A program made the translations under genes and the position numbers. 64,000 nt of DNA from assembly GCF_003966735.1 (NCBI RefSeq), contig NZ_AP017378.1, positions 2,934,905 to 2,998,904 on the forward strand, written 5' to 3'. This DNA comes from Desulfovibrio ferrophilus. GTDB lineage: Bacteria; Desulfobacterota; Desulfovibrionia; Desulfovibrionales; Desulfovibrionaceae. Of the stretch, positions 13,626 through 23,381 are shown piece after piece. The notes under the pieces were generated by a model. That model ran no database searches. It saw only the letters and a program-made list of their open reading frames with translations, and was not told where the DNA came from. Each line of letters opens with the position of its first letter. Position 1 is the first letter of the stretch.

Positions 13626-14204
13626 TTATACTTCAGCCTGCTCCTCATCCTCACCAAAGATCATGCTGAAAGACTCTGATTCCATATTATTGAACAAGTG
13701 GCTGTATTGCGCCACTGCCGCATAGGCGTCTTTGGCATAGGCTTCGGCAAATTCCAGATATTCTTTCCCGGCCTCCACAAGGCTGGAGAGTCCACTCACC
13801 TTTCTGAAATCATTGGCCAGCTCCGGTCTATTCGCAAACAGTTGCTCGATTTGATCCTTCTGGGGATGGTCGCCCTTGACGCGGATTTTACCCTCACCAT
13901 CCGAGGTCAGTTCCACGGGGGGAGTCGTGGAAATCCCGTATTGAATAAACAGGGCACCAATGTCGGATTTTAGCTTGTCCTGCGACTTGTTGAGACCAGC
14001 TTCAAGGGCGTCCAACGAAACGCCTTCGCCGGGAGTGTACTCAACACCCAGATCTGCAAAGAAGCTTGAAATGAGATGGGCAGAATCGGAAAGATTGACC
14101 GAGTCACCATGCTGTATAGCCTGCTGAGGTGATTGCCTGTTCTGGACAGCATAGTCTGTGCCTATGGATTGCGGTGCATATCCGGACTGGATGGGTTGGA
14201 TCAT
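13626..14204 (-). CDS. Hypothetical acidic protein
   Basis: I do not recognise this 192-residue product (from ATG 14204). It is soluble, with no signal peptide or membrane segment. It has a Gln-rich N-terminus, Asp/Glu/Ser-rich helices, and an acidic end (FGEDEEQAEV). ATG 14204 follows a G-run (14208-14215 on the complement). An alternative ATG at 14216 adds four residues, and a longer upstream frame has no ribosome binding site. It is monocistronic, with its own terminator, between rlmB and the photolyase operon. The Q/S-rich start recalls flagellar or surface accessory proteins, but this is not enough for a function. Confidence 0.65.
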   Translation of the reverse strand: MIQPIQSGYAPQSIGTDYAVQNRQSPQQAIQHGDSVNLSDSAHLISSFFADLGVEYTPGEGVSLDALEAGLNKSQDKLKSDIGALFIQYGISTTPPVELTSDGEGKIRVKGDHPQKDQIEQLFANRPELANDFRKVSGLSSLVEAGKEYLEFAEAYAKDAYAAVAQYSHLFNNMESESFSMIFGEDEEQAEV

Positions 14205-14410
14205 GGTTGCCCCCATTTTCTTGTGGGAATTAATTGCCTGACTGAATGAAACTGCACAAATAATACCGAAATCTATTATCGGATTATGGGTGTCTTTGTC
14301 GTGATGACGGGCAGGTAGGAGCAGCACAGCATCAGCCTGTTCCAATTCTCATAAGGGGACTATTTCGGTAGCCTTTGGGGTTGAGCCAGCCTCGATCAAA
14401 GATCCAAAAC

Positions 14411-14441
14411 AAAAAGCCCCGCAGTCCATGACTGGCGGGGC
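14411..14441 (-). terminator. Terminator for rlmB
   Basis: On the minus strand a GCCCCGC/GCGGGGC stem with an inner AGTC/GACT hairpin is followed by five T, 34 bp past the rlmB stop. Confidence 0.85.
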
Positions 14442-14474
14442 CTGATAATCTTTTCTGAAGAACTGATTCGAGTC

Positions 14475-15236
14475 TTAATCCCGTTGCCTTCTGGCGTATT
14501 CGGCAAGCACGATGGCTCCGGCCTGGGCAACATTCAATGAATCAAAGGGTCTGGCCAGGGGGATGGTCAGTTCTTGCGTGGCGCGCTTCAAGACATTGGG
14601 GCGTACGCCCTTTTCCTCGTTGCCCAGGACCAACACGGTCGGAGTTGACAACCGGGCCTCATACATGTTGGTTGCTTTGGGGCCAAGGGTTGTGGCGACG
14701 ACGTCAAAACCCCGGTCCAGGCATTGATCCAGAGCCCGTGCCAGGTTCACGACCTTGGACACCGGCAGCTTGGCCAGAGCCCCGGCACTGGCTTTCTGTG
14801 CGGCTCCGCCAAGGTAGGCGGTGCGGTCTTTGGGAACGATGAGCCCGGCCCCGCCAAGGGCATACAGGGTTCGCGCCAGGGTCCCGACATTGCCGGGGTC
14901 CTGCACTTGGTCCAGCGCCACCAGCACAGGCAGGGGCGCGTCCACGGTCTGGTCCAGCAGGGTTTCGAGGTCCATGAAGCCCTGGGAAGCCAGACGCGCC
15001 ACAACGCCCTGGGTGTTGCCCGGATAGATTTTGTCCAGCTCGTGGCGCGGCATGTTGCGGAACCGGATGTGTCCGGCCTTGCAGCGCTCGACAATGGCAG
15101 CGATTTCCTTGCCATGGGCACCCTGTTGCAGGAAAACCGTATCGATCTTCTCGGGAGAGGCATCGATCAACTCCAAAACGGGCTTGCGCCCGGGCACAAT
15201 GGCCTGATCGTCTGTTTTTTTATCGCGATTTGTCAC
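14475..15236 (-). CDS. rlmB: 23S rRNA 2'-O-ribose methyltransferase, RlmB/SpoU family
   Basis: The 253-residue product has an N-terminal substrate-binding domain and a SPOUT domain with the three knot motifs: DQVQDPGNVGTLART, LVLGNEEKGVRPNVL and IPLARPFDSLNVAQA. RlmB methylates a guanosine of the 23S rRNA peptidyl loop. The exact target cannot be told from TrmH-like relatives, but length and domain layout favour RlmB. The start is GTG 15236, with AAGGA about 13 bases upstream. It is divergent from mltD and has its own terminator. Confidence 0.88.
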   Translation of the reverse strand: MTNRDKKTDDQAIVPGRKPVLELIDASPEKIDTVFLQQGAHGKEIAAIVERCKAGHIRFRNMPRHELDKIYPGNTQGVVARLASQGFMDLETLLDQTVDAPLPVLVALDQVQDPGNVGTLARTLYALGGAGLIVPKDRTAYLGGAAQKASAGALAKLPVSKVVNLARALDQCLDRGFDVVATTLGPKATNMYEARLSTPTVLVLGNEEKGVRPNVLKRATQELTIPLARPFDSLNVAQAGAIVLAEYARRQRD

Positions 15237-15260
15237 AATATATTGACATCCTTGTTTTTT

Positions 15261-15298
15261 CGGTTCCAGATCAAGGGCTAAAACCCACCCTGGAACCG
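15261..15298. promoter_or_regulatory. Inverted repeat in the rlmB leader
   Basis: CGGTTCCAG and CTGGAACCG are perfect 9-bp arms separated by 20 bases in the rlmB/mltD divergent region, 25 bp upstream of the rlmB start. There is no T-run on either strand, so a leader hairpin or operator is likelier than a terminator. Confidence 0.4.
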
Positions 15299-15317
15299 TT
15301 GATACAGTAAGATTTTC

Positions 15318-15345
15318 TTGACGGAAGCTAGATATTCTTTAGATA
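15318..15345 (+). promoter_or_regulatory. Candidate sigma-70 promoter of mltD
   Basis: TTGACG (15318-15323) and TAGATA (15340-15345) are separated by 16 bases, 73 bp before the mltD start. It is a motif match only. Confidence 0.4.
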
Positions 15346-15418
15346 GAACCTAGAGTTACAGTGCGACAATGGGGTGTTTTGTCACCCTGTTCGCCACACA
15401 CATACACATGGAACGAGC

Positions 15419-17332
15419 ATGAATCCAGAGAGTTTCAAACGACTGGCACCGATGATTTTGGTGCTCTTTATGCTGCTTGCCCCGGCAGGCTGCGTGAAAA
15501 AGCCCGTTGATAAGCAGAACCAGGCCCTGTCCGAACAGCCTGCGGATGCCCCTGAAGTTGCCATTGCCCCGGAAGACGCTTCCGGACTGGACGCCGTGGA
15601 GCAGGAAGCAGCCGAAGCCCTGGCCCTGGCCGAGGACGGCACACCCCTGACCCCACAGGAAGAAGAGGCCTTGGAATCCGAGCCCGAGATCAGCTTTGAT
15701 CTGGGCCAGCACGATACCAAGGAAGTCCGCTCGTTCTTCAAGTATTTTACTCACCACAAGAAAGGCCGCAAGAACTTTGAGCGTTGGCTGGAACGTTCGG
15801 CCAAGTATCTGCCTTACGTGCGCCGGGTGTTTGCCGAGCGCGGGCTGCCGCATGATCTGGTCTATTTGCCTTTTGTGGAGAGCGGTTATAACCCGCGTGC
15901 CGGCTCCCGCGCCGGGGCCAAGGGCATGTGGCAGTTCATGCCCTATACGGGTCGCAAATTTGGTCTGGAAGTGGGTTGGTGGGTCGATGAGCGCTATGAT
16001 CCCTATAAAGCCACCCATGCCGCAGCGGATTACCTGACCGTGCTGCACGAGGAGTTCGGGGACTGGTATCTGGCCCTGGCCGCCTACAATGCTGGCGAAG
16101 GCCGAGTGGGCCGCGCCATCAAGAAGAGCGGTTGCGAGGATTTCTTCGAACTGTCCCAGATGAAGACCAACCGCTGGCGCCGGGGGCGCAGGCTGTATTA
16201 CCTGCCCAAGGAAACCCGTCTGTACGTGCCCAAGCTGCTGGCGGTGATCAAGATCGTGCAGAATCTGGAATCTCTGGGCTTCAAGCCCTTGGACTGGAGC
16301 GCACCCGACACCGTGGCCCAGGTCAATGTGCCGCCGCGCACGGATCTGCGCGAGGTTGCCAAGGTCAGCGGTCTCTCCTGGCAGCAGTTCAAGGATTTCA
16401 ATCCGGCCTATGCCGAGCCGGGTAGCCATCCCAATGAAAAGAGCACTGTCTATGTGCCCACGGACAAGGCCGAGGCCGCCCAGGCGTATCTGGCCAGTGC
16501 CGAGCGCAAGGAATACAAGGCCTATTACAGTTTTTATAAAGTGCGCAAGGGTGACTCCTGGTACCGCATTTCCCGTCGCTTCGGTGTGCCCATCGCAGTG
16601 CTCAAGGGCTATAATAATAAGCGCTCCAATCTGCTGCGCCCTGGTCAGTCTTTGAAGATTCCCGGTAAGGGTGAGACCAGGCTGACCGCAGCGCAGATCA
16701 AGAGCCAGCGCAAAGCCCGCTCCAAGAATGCGACGAATGTGCTGGCGGGCAAGGTCAACACCAAAGGCCAGTACGTGGTGGGCAGCGGAGATTCCCTGTG
16801 GTCCATCGCCAAGGCCCACAAGACCACAGTCAGCAAGCTGGCAGCGGCCAATGGTCTGTCCAGCAAGGCCCGCCTGCGCATGGGCCAGACCTTGACCATC
16901 CCCGGTGGAAAGACCCTGGCCATTCAGACTGTGGCCAAGGCCACCCAGCCTGTGACTGCGGACTCCAACGTTCGCCAACTGGCTCAGTCGCGCTCCAACT
17001 ATGTTGTTCACAGTGGCGACTCACTGTGGTCCGTGGCCAAGCATTACGGCACCACCGTGGGCACTCTGGCCAAGGCCAATGGCCTGTCCAGTCGCTCTTC
17101 GCTGAAGATCGGCCAGCGTCTTTATATTCCGGATCAATCGTCCACGGCTACGCTCCGCACTGCCGAGCAGGCCGAGCAGGCCAAGCAGGTGATCACCTAC
17201 AAGGTCCGTCGCGGTGATACTTTGTATGCCATTGCCAAACGCTTTCGGGTCTCGGAGCAGAGCATCCGCCAGTGGAACGGCATGGATTCGTCGCGCATCT
17301 ACCCCGGTGACAAGCTGAAGCTGTACCAATAG
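15419..17332 (+). CDS. mltD: Membrane-bound lytic transglycosylase D with four LysM domains
   Basis: The 637-residue product has a lipoprotein signal (APAGC, Cys25). An SLT domain at about 130-240 has the catalytic Glu154 in YLPFVESGYNPRAGS and the later block YLALAAYNAGEGRVGRA. Four LysM peptidoglycan-binding repeats begin at about residues 375, 455, 530 and 595 (KGDSWYRIS, SGDSLWSIA, SGDSLWSVA, RGDTLYAIA). MltD cleaves glycan strands during wall remodelling. Four LysM is more than the two of E. coli MltD. ATG 15419 places the signal peptide at the N-terminus; an earlier GTG would prepend an unrelated tail. Confidence 0.93.
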   Translation: MNPESFKRLAPMILVLFMLLAPAGCVKKPVDKQNQALSEQPADAPEVAIAPEDASGLDAVEQEAAEALALAEDGTPLTPQEEEALESEPEISFDLGQHDTKEVRSFFKYFTHHKKGRKNFERWLERSAKYLPYVRRVFAERGLPHDLVYLPFVESGYNPRAGSRAGAKGMWQFMPYTGRKFGLEVGWWVDERYDPYKATHAAADYLTVLHEEFGDWYLALAAYNAGEGRVGRAIKKSGCEDFFELSQMKTNRWRRGRRLYYLPKETRLYVPKLLAVIKIVQNLESLGFKPLDWSAPDTVAQVNVPPRTDLREVAKVSGLSWQQFKDFNPAYAEPGSHPNEKSTVYVPTDKAEAAQAYLASAERKEYKAYYSFYKVRKGDSWYRISRRFGVPIAVLKGYNNKRSNLLRPGQSLKIPGKGETRLTAAQIKSQRKARSKNATNVLAGKVNTKGQYVVGSGDSLWSIAKAHKTTVSKLAAANGLSSKARLRMGQTLTIPGGKTLAIQTVAKATQPVTADSNVRQLAQSRSNYVVHSGDSLWSVAKHYGTTVGTLAKANGLSSRSSLKIGQRLYIPDQSSTATLRTAEQAEQAKQVITYKVRRGDTLYAIAKRFRVSEQSIRQWNGMDSSRIYPGDKLKLYQ

Positions 17333-17362
17333 GCACAGTCTGCGGCTGAAAGAAAAGACACG

Positions 17363-17393
17363 GCGGGGCTGCACGAGCGGCCCTGCTTTTTTT
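17363..17393 (+). terminator. Terminator of mltD
   Basis: A GCGGGGC stem pairs with GCCCTGC (one G-U), with a 10-base loop and then seven T, 30 bp past the mltD stop. Confidence 0.85.
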
Positions 17394-17481
17394 CGGCCTT
17401 TGGGGCTGGGTGAAAATATTGAAATGATGTCGGGGAATTGTTAGCTTGCGCGCATCACCCCACGGACGATCAGGAGGAACC

Positions 17482-17673
17482 ATGCGTCTGATTCTTGCGA
17501 TCTTTCTGCCCTGGCTGCAGTTTTTTACCATTGGTAAGCCCTTGCAGGGCATCATCTGTCTGCTGTTGCAGCTGACGCTCATTGGTTGGCTTCCTGCCGC
17601 CTTGTGGTCGGTCTACGCCCTCTCGCAGTACAGGACTGATCAGAAGATTGATGAGATGAGGCGGGGTATGTAA
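17482..17673 (+). CDS. Small YqaE/Pmp3-like membrane peptide
   Basis: The 63-residue product has two hydrophobic segments (LILAIFLPWLQFFTIG and LLLQLTLIGWLPAALWSVYA), matching the two-helix layout and the LP...L.GW.P spacing of the Pmp3/YqaE (UPF0057) family of stress-related membrane peptides. AGGAGG four bases upstream fixes ATG 17482. It has its own downstream terminator. Family assignment is by pattern only; the charged tail YRTDQKIDEMRRG is longer than usual. Confidence 0.65.
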   Translation: MRLILAIFLPWLQFFTIGKPLQGIICLLLQLTLIGWLPAALWSVYALSQYRTDQKIDEMRRGM

Positions 17674-17727
17674 TTAAAGGGCGCCCATGGGGGCGCGATT
17701 GTGGTGTTGCCACACGATTTTGAAGGG

Positions 17728-17756
17728 CGGAGTGCAGTGAATGCGCTCCGTTTTTT
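17728..17756 (+). terminator. Terminator downstream of the YqaE-like gene
   Basis: A nine-pair stem CGGAGTGCA/TGCGCTCCG (one G-U) with loop GTGAA is followed by six T. Confidence 0.85.
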
Positions 17757-17790
17757 ATTTGTCGAAAGAGGAAACAGTGGAGAAAGTCGG

Positions 17791-18070
17791 GGCCGCCTAT
17801 GCGGATGTACGCTGGAGGTGCTGAATCCATAAGGCCGCTTTCAGCGGGAACAGAGAGGGTGTGCTTCGCGAATGAACTCCGTTTGGTATTTTGATGGCCG
17901 CCTGCGCGGATGAGGTCCGGTGATATTTATTTCAGGTGTCCTGCTTCGCGTGACCAGAGGAGGTGTGGGTGGCGGTCGCTGGCGCGACCTTTCCCCCCGG
18001 AACCTCCTCTGGACTCCACCCTCCCCCCAGCAGTTTATGCAGAGAGGTTATCAGGCCATACAGGGCAATG
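17791..18070 (+). repeat. Two tandem family A repeats in the 17674-18380 gap
   Basis: The 707-bp gap holds two copies, at 17791-17860 and 17896-17964. Each begins GGCCGCCT-n-GCGGATG and ends GAGAGGGT or GAGGAGGT. The second forms a perfect inverted repeat CCAGAGGAGGT (17954-17964)/ACCTCCTCTGG (18002-18012). GGTTATCAGGCCATACAGG at about 18047-18065 is also found at the 23.5-kb copy. No gene is supported here. Confidence 0.8.
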
Positions 18071-18380
18071 GTTTTGCAATGGTTTCTCTAGGGCGCTGCA
18101 GGTCTTGTTGCCGGGCCTCGTCACTTGCTTCAGGCGGCCAAGGTCCGCCTTCGCCGTGGCTCATGGCCCGATGAAGTGGGGCGATGATGTGGTCGTTGAG
18201 GGTGGGGTGAAGGAGGAAGGGAGAGCAGGGTGTAGAAATTTTTTTAAACAAGTGGGGCGGTAGCTGAGCAGAGCGGGGAGAAATCGTATTGGGAAGGCGC
18301 AAGAATGAATCAAGGACCGACGCATAGTAAGCCTATGCGAGGTTCTTGAGTTCGTTCGCAGCAACGCCGCCAGTACGAGA

Positions 18381-19091
18381 TTATCGCCGTTCTGCCAAAG
18401 GCAGTTTTCTGACCAGGCCAATGCCTTGTTCCGTCACCTCGGCCAGATACGGCCAGATCTCCACGCCCGCCTCTTTGGCCTCCCAGAACAGCCGTGCAAA
18501 TTCCGGGTCCACCATATCCGCCATGCCGAAGCAGGAGCAGTCGTCGCGTTGAATGAGATAGAACGAAGCCACGCGGATTCCCTGTCCAGCTAGTTCGATG
18601 AGTTCACGCAAATGCTTTTGCCCGCGTGTAGTGACGGCATCGGGGAAAATGGCGATGTCGTCCTCCACCAACGTCACGTTCTTGGCCTCCACATAGAGCG
18701 TGCCTTCGGGGCCTTCCAGACGGGCGTCCAGCCTTGAGTCGCCGATCTTGGCCTCGGCCCTGAACTCGGTGTAGCCGCGTGTCTCGGGCAGCGCCCCGGC
18801 CAGATGCGCTGCCTTCAGCAGCCGGTTGGGAGTCAGCGTGTTTACGCCCACGGTCACGTCGTCCAGAGTCAGTGTTTCCAGTGTCCATTTCAGCTTGCGT
18901 TTGGGATTGGGGGCCGGAGACAGAAAGGCCCCGGACCCGGGCCGAAGCAGTCCCAGCATGGAGCCGGAATTGTTTGTATGTGCCCATACGGACTCACCAT
19001 TCACGTCGGTTTCCACGCTAAAACGTTTGACACGGCGGATGAAGCGGCCTGTGACGCAGCCGTCCGGAAAGGGCAGCAGAATATCGGTCAT
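18381..19091 (-). CDS. sfsA: Sugar fermentation stimulation protein homologue SfsA
   Basis: The 236-residue product matches the SfsA family (usual length about 230-240). It has the N-terminal [18 protein letters not shown] (OB-like), then [17 protein letters not shown] and the nuclease-like [17 protein letters not shown] with [14 protein letters not shown]. SfsA has been linked to sugar metabolism gene expression and may bind or cut nucleic acid. ATG 19091 fits the family N-terminus; longer extensions to 19331 would overlap the divergent aminotransferase start. It is monocistronic. Confidence 0.92.
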   Translation of the reverse strand: MTDILLPFPDGCVTGRFIRRVKRFSVETDVNGESVWAHTNNSGSMLGLLRPGSGAFLSPAPNPKRKLKWTLETLTLDDVTVGVNTLTPNRLLKAAHLAGALPETRGYTEFRAEAKIGDSRLDARLEGPEGTLYVEAKNVTLVEDDIAIFPDAVTTRGQKHLRELIELAGQGIRVASFYLIQRDDCSCFGMADMVDPEFARLFWEAKEAGVEIWPYLAEVTEQGIGLVRKLPLAERR

Positions 19092-19263
19092 ATTGGTCAG
19101 AACCTGTTTTGGTGTGAGGGGCGGAAACAGGCAGGTTGGACGCGAGGCCTGCAACCATTTACCTTCGTGGGAATTTACCCTAAGAACGAACGAATTGGAA
19201 CGTGGGGTTTCCAAGGTTTCGGATCGAGTATCGACAGAAATTTTTATGCTATCAGGTGGGGAC

Positions 19264-20436
19264 ATGAGGATTTCCAACAAACTTTCCAGGATCAAACCGT
19301 CGGCGACCTTGACCATCAGTGCCAAGGCCATGGACCTGCGTGCTCAGGGGCGCGAGATCATCAGCCTGTCCGTGGGCGAGCCGGACTTCGGTACACCTCA
19401 GCATATCTGTGATGCGGCCAAAGCAGCGCTGGACGAGGGTTTCACGCGCTATACGCAGGTTCCTGGCATCCCCGAGCTGCGCACTGCCGTGGCTGAATAT
19501 TTCAATTCGTATTACGGAACGAAAGCCACCCTTGAAGCGACCATGGTCACCAACGGCGGCAAGCAGGCCCTGTATAATATCATGCAGGCGCTTCTCAATC
19601 CCGGCGACAAGGTGCTCATTCCCGGTCCGTATTGGGTCAGCTATCCGGCCATGGTCAAACTGGCCGACGCCGAGCCTGTCATCGTGCCTGCCGGCGCGGA
19701 CAAGGGCTTCAAGATCACGCCCGAGGACCTGGACGCGGCCTACACGGCCGATGTGAAGATGCTGCTACTCAACTCGCCGTCCAACCCCACGGGTGTGCAA
19801 TACACCGAGGCCGAGCTCTATGCCCTGGCCCAGTGGGCCGTGGACCATGACGTGTTTGTGATTTCCGATGAGATCTACGACCGCCTGATCTACGCCCCGG
19901 CCGAACCGGTCTCTCTGGCTCCGCTGTGGGAAAAGCATCCCGAGCATGTGGCGGTGGTTAACGGCCTGTCCAAGAGCTTTGCCATGACTGGTTGGCGACT
20001 GGGTTTTGTGCTGGCGCATCCAGACCTGATCAAGGCCATGAGCAAGATACAGGGCCAGAGCACCTCCAACGTCAACTCCATCACTCAGAAGGCAGCCCTG
20101 GCGGCTCTCAATGGCCCCCGGGACTTCATGGCAACCATGAACGAAGCCTTTATGCGTCGCCGCGATAAGGCCATGGAGATTGTCGCGACCTGGCCCGGTG
20201 TGGTCTGCCCCCGGCCCGACGGTGCGTTCTACATCTTCCCGGACGTCAGCGCCCTGTACAATGAGAAGATGCCCGACTCCACGACCATGTGTACCGTGCT
20301 TCTGGAAGAGGCAGGTGTAGCCTCGGTGCCCGGTGCGGCCTTTGGCGACGACCGCTGCGTGCGGTTCTCCTACGCCCTGGACGACGAAACCCTGATCACA
20401 GCCCTGAACAAGGTGGGCGAGGTCATCCTGCCCTAG
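19264..20436 (+). CDS. Class I aspartate aminotransferase
   Basis: The 390-residue PLP enzyme of fold type I has SVGEPDF near the N-terminus, [16 protein letters not shown], and the Schiff-base Lys237 in [16 protein letters not shown]. It is closest to the bacterial AspB/AspC Igamma group that makes aspartate from oxaloacetate. ATG 19264 follows AGGTGGGG; longer frames upstream lack a site and run over the sfsA promoter region. A histidine kinase gene starts 22 bp downstream, so the three genes to 23284 may form an operon. Confidence 0.92.
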   Translation: MRISNKLSRIKPSATLTISAKAMDLRAQGREIISLSVGEPDFGTPQHICDAAKAALDEGFTRYTQVPGIPELRTAVAEYFNSYYGTKATLEATMVTNGGKQALYNIMQALLNPGDKVLIPGPYWVSYPAMVKLADAEPVIVPAGADKGFKITPEDLDAAYTADVKMLLLNSPSNPTGVQYTEAELYALAQWAVDHDVFVISDEIYDRLIYAPAEPVSLAPLWEKHPEHVAVVNGLSKSFAMTGWRLGFVLAHPDLIKAMSKIQGQSTSNVNSITQKAALAALNGPRDFMATMNEAFMRRRDKAMEIVATWPGVVCPRPDGAFYIFPDVSALYNEKMPDSTTMCTVLLEEAGVASVPGAAFGDDRCVRFSYALDDETLITALNKVGEVILP

Positions 20437-20458
20437 GCGGACGACCCAAGCGAGGCAT

Positions 20459-21898
20459 GTGTTGAAGAAAACAGTATCGCCATTCTCCGATCCGGCCCGG
20501 CCATTCCAGCTGGTGAAGTTCCTTTCATGGAGTTCGCTGGTGCTGATTCTGGGCACGACCCTGATGATGTCGGTACTGATCGCCAACACGGCCCGCGAAT
20601 CGCTGCTGGCCAAGCAGCGCGAGTTTGCCCAGCTCCTGGCCGAGAACCTGAATCACCAGATCTTCCAGCGGTTCACGGTGCCCACGGTGCTGCGCTATGG
20701 CTACATCGGTCTGAAGAACGAAGAACAGTACCGCCAGATGGATACGGTGGTCACTGATACCATCCATGGGCAGCACGTGCTGGAGCTTCGGGTCTATGAC
20801 ATCAACAAGGTGGTGTCCTATTCCACCAACGAGGAATTGGTGGGGCGCGAGGATCTGGCCGGCAGCGCCGTGACCAACGCCCTGAAGACCGAACAGCACA
20901 GCTTCGAGATCATTTCCAAGGTCTCGCCCTTTTGGTCCATGTTCCGCCTGGACATGGAACCCGAAAGCGTGATCATGCGCATGACCTATCCCCTGAAGAC
21001 GGAGCGCAGCCTGTTCCAGGGCGGTCCGGGCGTGCAGATCATGGGCATTCTGGAGTTCACTCAGGACATCACCGGAGACTTCAAGGCCGCAGTAAACTTC
21101 CAGTGGGTCATCACTGCCATCTCTTCGGGCACCGCACTTGTGCTGTTTTTCATGCTGGTGCTCTTCATCCGCCGGGCCGACGCCATCAATGCCCAGCGCG
21201 TGACCAAAGTGCAGGGGCTGGAGCGCGAGCTGCTCCAATCCGAGAAGCTAGCCAGCATGGGCCGCGTGGTGGCGGGCATCGCCCATGAGATCAGGAATCC
21301 GCTGGGCATCATCCAGTCCAGCGCCGAACTGCTGCTCAAGAAGGCCAAGGTTGAGAACGCCTCACGGGTTCAGATCATTCAGGTTATGTTCGATGAGATC
21401 AAACGTCTGTCCCAGACCGTGAACGATTTTCTGGACTATGCCCGGCCCAAAACCCCTCGCCGGGACCCGGTGGACTTGTCGCAGGTTCTGGAGCAGGCTC
21501 GGGTTTTCCTGGATCAGAAAGCCCAGGAAGCCCGTGTGGACTTTGTGTGCGAGTATCCGGCGAACATGATGGTCAAGGGCGACAAGGATTTGTTGTACCG
21601 GGCGGTGTACAACATTGTGGTCAATGCCATGCAGGCCATGAAAGACGGCGGCGAATTGCGCATCGAAGGTGAGGTCACCCGGCGCGAGGTCTGCCTGAAG
21701 TTCACGGACCAGGGCACGGGCTTTGCCCCCGAGGTCATGGAAAAGCTGGCCGACCCGTTCTTTACCACCAAGGACAGCGGCACCGGGCTGGGCCTGGCCA
21801 TTGTGGTCAATATTCTGGATAGCCATGGGGCCGAGATCGATTTTGCCAATGCAAGCCAGGGCGGCGCACAAGTGACCGTCCGCTTTGAAAAAGGATAG
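20459..21898 (+). CDS. Sensor histidine kinase with periplasmic sensor domain
   Basis: The 479-residue product has a first membrane helix at about 22-42, an extracytoplasmic sensor of about 170 residues (probably Cache-like), and a second helix at about 216-237. HisKA follows, with His276 in GIAHEIRNPLGIIQ, then a HATPase domain (GTGFAPEVMEKL, TTKDSGTGLGLAIV). It is paired with the sigma-54 regulator 12 bp downstream, which should be its phosphorylation partner. GTG 20459 or TTG 20462 may be the start; GCGAGG at 20450-20455 serves either. The ligand is unknown. Confidence 0.9.
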   Translation: MLKKTVSPFSDPARPFQLVKFLSWSSLVLILGTTLMMSVLIANTARESLLAKQREFAQLLAENLNHQIFQRFTVPTVLRYGYIGLKNEEQYRQMDTVVTDTIHGQHVLELRVYDINKVVSYSTNEELVGREDLAGSAVTNALKTEQHSFEIISKVSPFWSMFRLDMEPESVIMRMTYPLKTERSLFQGGPGVQIMGILEFTQDITGDFKAAVNFQWVITAISSGTALVLFFMLVLFIRRADAINAQRVTKVQGLERELLQSEKLASMGRVVAGIAHEIRNPLGIIQSSAELLLKKAKVENASRVQIIQVMFDEIKRLSQTVNDFLDYARPKTPRRDPVDLSQVLEQARVFLDQKAQEARVDFVCEYPANMMVKGDKDLLYRAVYNIVVNAMQAMKDGGELRIEGEVTRREVCLKFTDQGTGFAPEVMEKLADPFFTTKDSGTGLGLAIVVNILDSHGAEIDFANASQGGAQVTVRFEKG

Positions 21899-21910
21899 GG
21901 AGCACTAGAA

Positions 21911-23284
21911 ATGTCGAGCAATGTCCTCGTGCTGGACGACGAAAAGAACTACCTGCTCATCCTGGATGCGCTGCTTTCCGATGCGGGATACAACGTCACG
22001 GCGTTGCACGATCCCGAGTTGGGGCTGGCCTATCTGGAAGAGTCCGAGGTGGATATCGTGGTCACGGACATGAAGATGCCGGGCTTAACGGGCCAGGAAG
22101 TGCTGGAACACGTGCATCGGAACTATCCGCACATCCCGGTGATGATCATGACCGCCTTTGGCAGCATCGAATCTGCTGTGGAGGCCATGCGTCTGGGAGC
22201 CTTTGATTACATTACCAAGCCTTTTTCCAACGAGGAGCTGCTCCTGTCGTTGGACAAGGCCGCCAAGATGGCCAGGATGCAGCAGCAGAACAGGTTGCTG
22301 CGCGAGAACCTGGAAGAGCGCTACGGCCTGCACAACATCATTGGCCGTTCCAAGGCCATGCGTGGCGTCCTGACCATGGTCGACAAGGCCGCCCCCAGCC
22401 GAAGCACTGTGCTGATTCAAGGTGAATCCGGCACTGGTAAGGAGTTGGTGGCCCGGGCCATTCATTTTGCCTCGCCGCGCAAGGATGAGCCCTTTGTTTC
22501 CGTGAACTGCATGGCGCTCAACCCCGGCGTGCTGGAGAGCGAGCTGTTCGGCCATGAAAAGGGCTCGTTTACCGGAGCCGTGGCCAGCCGCCGCGGGCGA
22601 TTCGAGCTGGCCAATGGCGGGACCCTGTTCCTGGACGAGATCGGCGAGTTGTCGGCCGAGTTGCAGGTCAAGCTGTTGCGAGTATTGCAGGAGCGACGTT
22701 TCGAGCGCGTGGGTGGAGCCAAGGAGATCGAGGTCGATATCAGGATTGTGGCTGCCACCAACGCGGATCTGACCAAGGCCGTGGAAAACGGCACTTTCCG
22801 TGAGGACCTGTTCTATCGTCTGAACGTGGTTCAGGTTCAGATGCCGCCGCTGCGTGAACGGCGCGAGGACATCCCCATGCTGGCTACACATTTTCTGGAC
22901 AAGTACGCCAAGGAAAACGATAGCCGCATCACGGGTTTTTCTGCTGAGGCTCTGGATTATCTGGCGACCTACGAGTGGCCGGGCAACGTGCGCCAGTTGC
23001 AGAACGTGGTGGAGCGCTGCGTGGTGTTGGCCGGTGGCGAGACCGTGAGTGTGGATGATCTGCCCGCCGAGGTGCGTGACGAGGAATCCCAGTTCAAGAG
23101 CGCGGTGGATATGATGCCTGCAAAACTGAATCTGGCCGATACCCTGGAGAAGATTGAGGCGGCGCTGGTGCGCCGGGCCTTGGCAAAAAGCGATTTCGTC
23201 AAGGTCAAAGCTGCGGACTCATTGGGAATATCCAAGTCGCTGTTGCAGTATAAGCTGAAGAAGTACAATTTGACGGGGCAGTAG
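21911..23284 (+). CDS. Sigma-54-dependent response regulator, NtrC/AtoC type
   Basis: The 457-residue product has a receiver domain with phospho-acceptor Asp53 (VVTDMKMPG). The AAA+ domain has Walker A GESGTGKE at 171-178 and the sigma-54 contact loop written GSFTGA (218-223) instead of GAFTGA. A Fis-type helix-turn-helix lies at the C-terminus (ADSLGISKSLLQYKLKKY). It activates sigma-54 promoters when phosphorylated by the adjacent kinase. AGGGAG precedes ATG 21911. Targets cannot be read from the window. Confidence 0.93.
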   Translation: MSSNVLVLDDEKNYLLILDALLSDAGYNVTALHDPELGLAYLEESEVDIVVTDMKMPGLTGQEVLEHVHRNYPHIPVMIMTAFGSIESAVEAMRLGAFDYITKPFSNEELLLSLDKAAKMARMQQQNRLLRENLEERYGLHNIIGRSKAMRGVLTMVDKAAPSRSTVLIQGESGTGKELVARAIHFASPRKDEPFVSVNCMALNPGVLESELFGHEKGSFTGAVASRRGRFELANGGTLFLDEIGELSAELQVKLLRVLQERRFERVGGAKEIEVDIRIVAATNADLTKAVENGTFREDLFYRLNVVQVQMPPLRERREDIPMLATHFLDKYAKENDSRITGFSAEALDYLATYEWPGNVRQLQNVVERCVVLAGGETVSVDDLPAEVRDEESQFKSAVDMMPAKLNLADTLEKIEAALVRRALAKSDFVKVKAADSLGISKSLLQYKLKKYNLTGQ

Positions 23285-23381
23285 CCCCGAGCGCCGTCGG
23301 CGTGATGGAATACGGGTTTGGCTGAAGTTTCGGGCCGCCTGCGCAGAAAGCGTGGGCGGTTTTTCTTTTGCTTGAGGAGGA

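Noticed and set aside
17674-18380. Possible genes or tRNA in the long gap before sfsA
   Set aside because: The short frames coincide with repeat elements, and no cloverleaf or CCA end was found.
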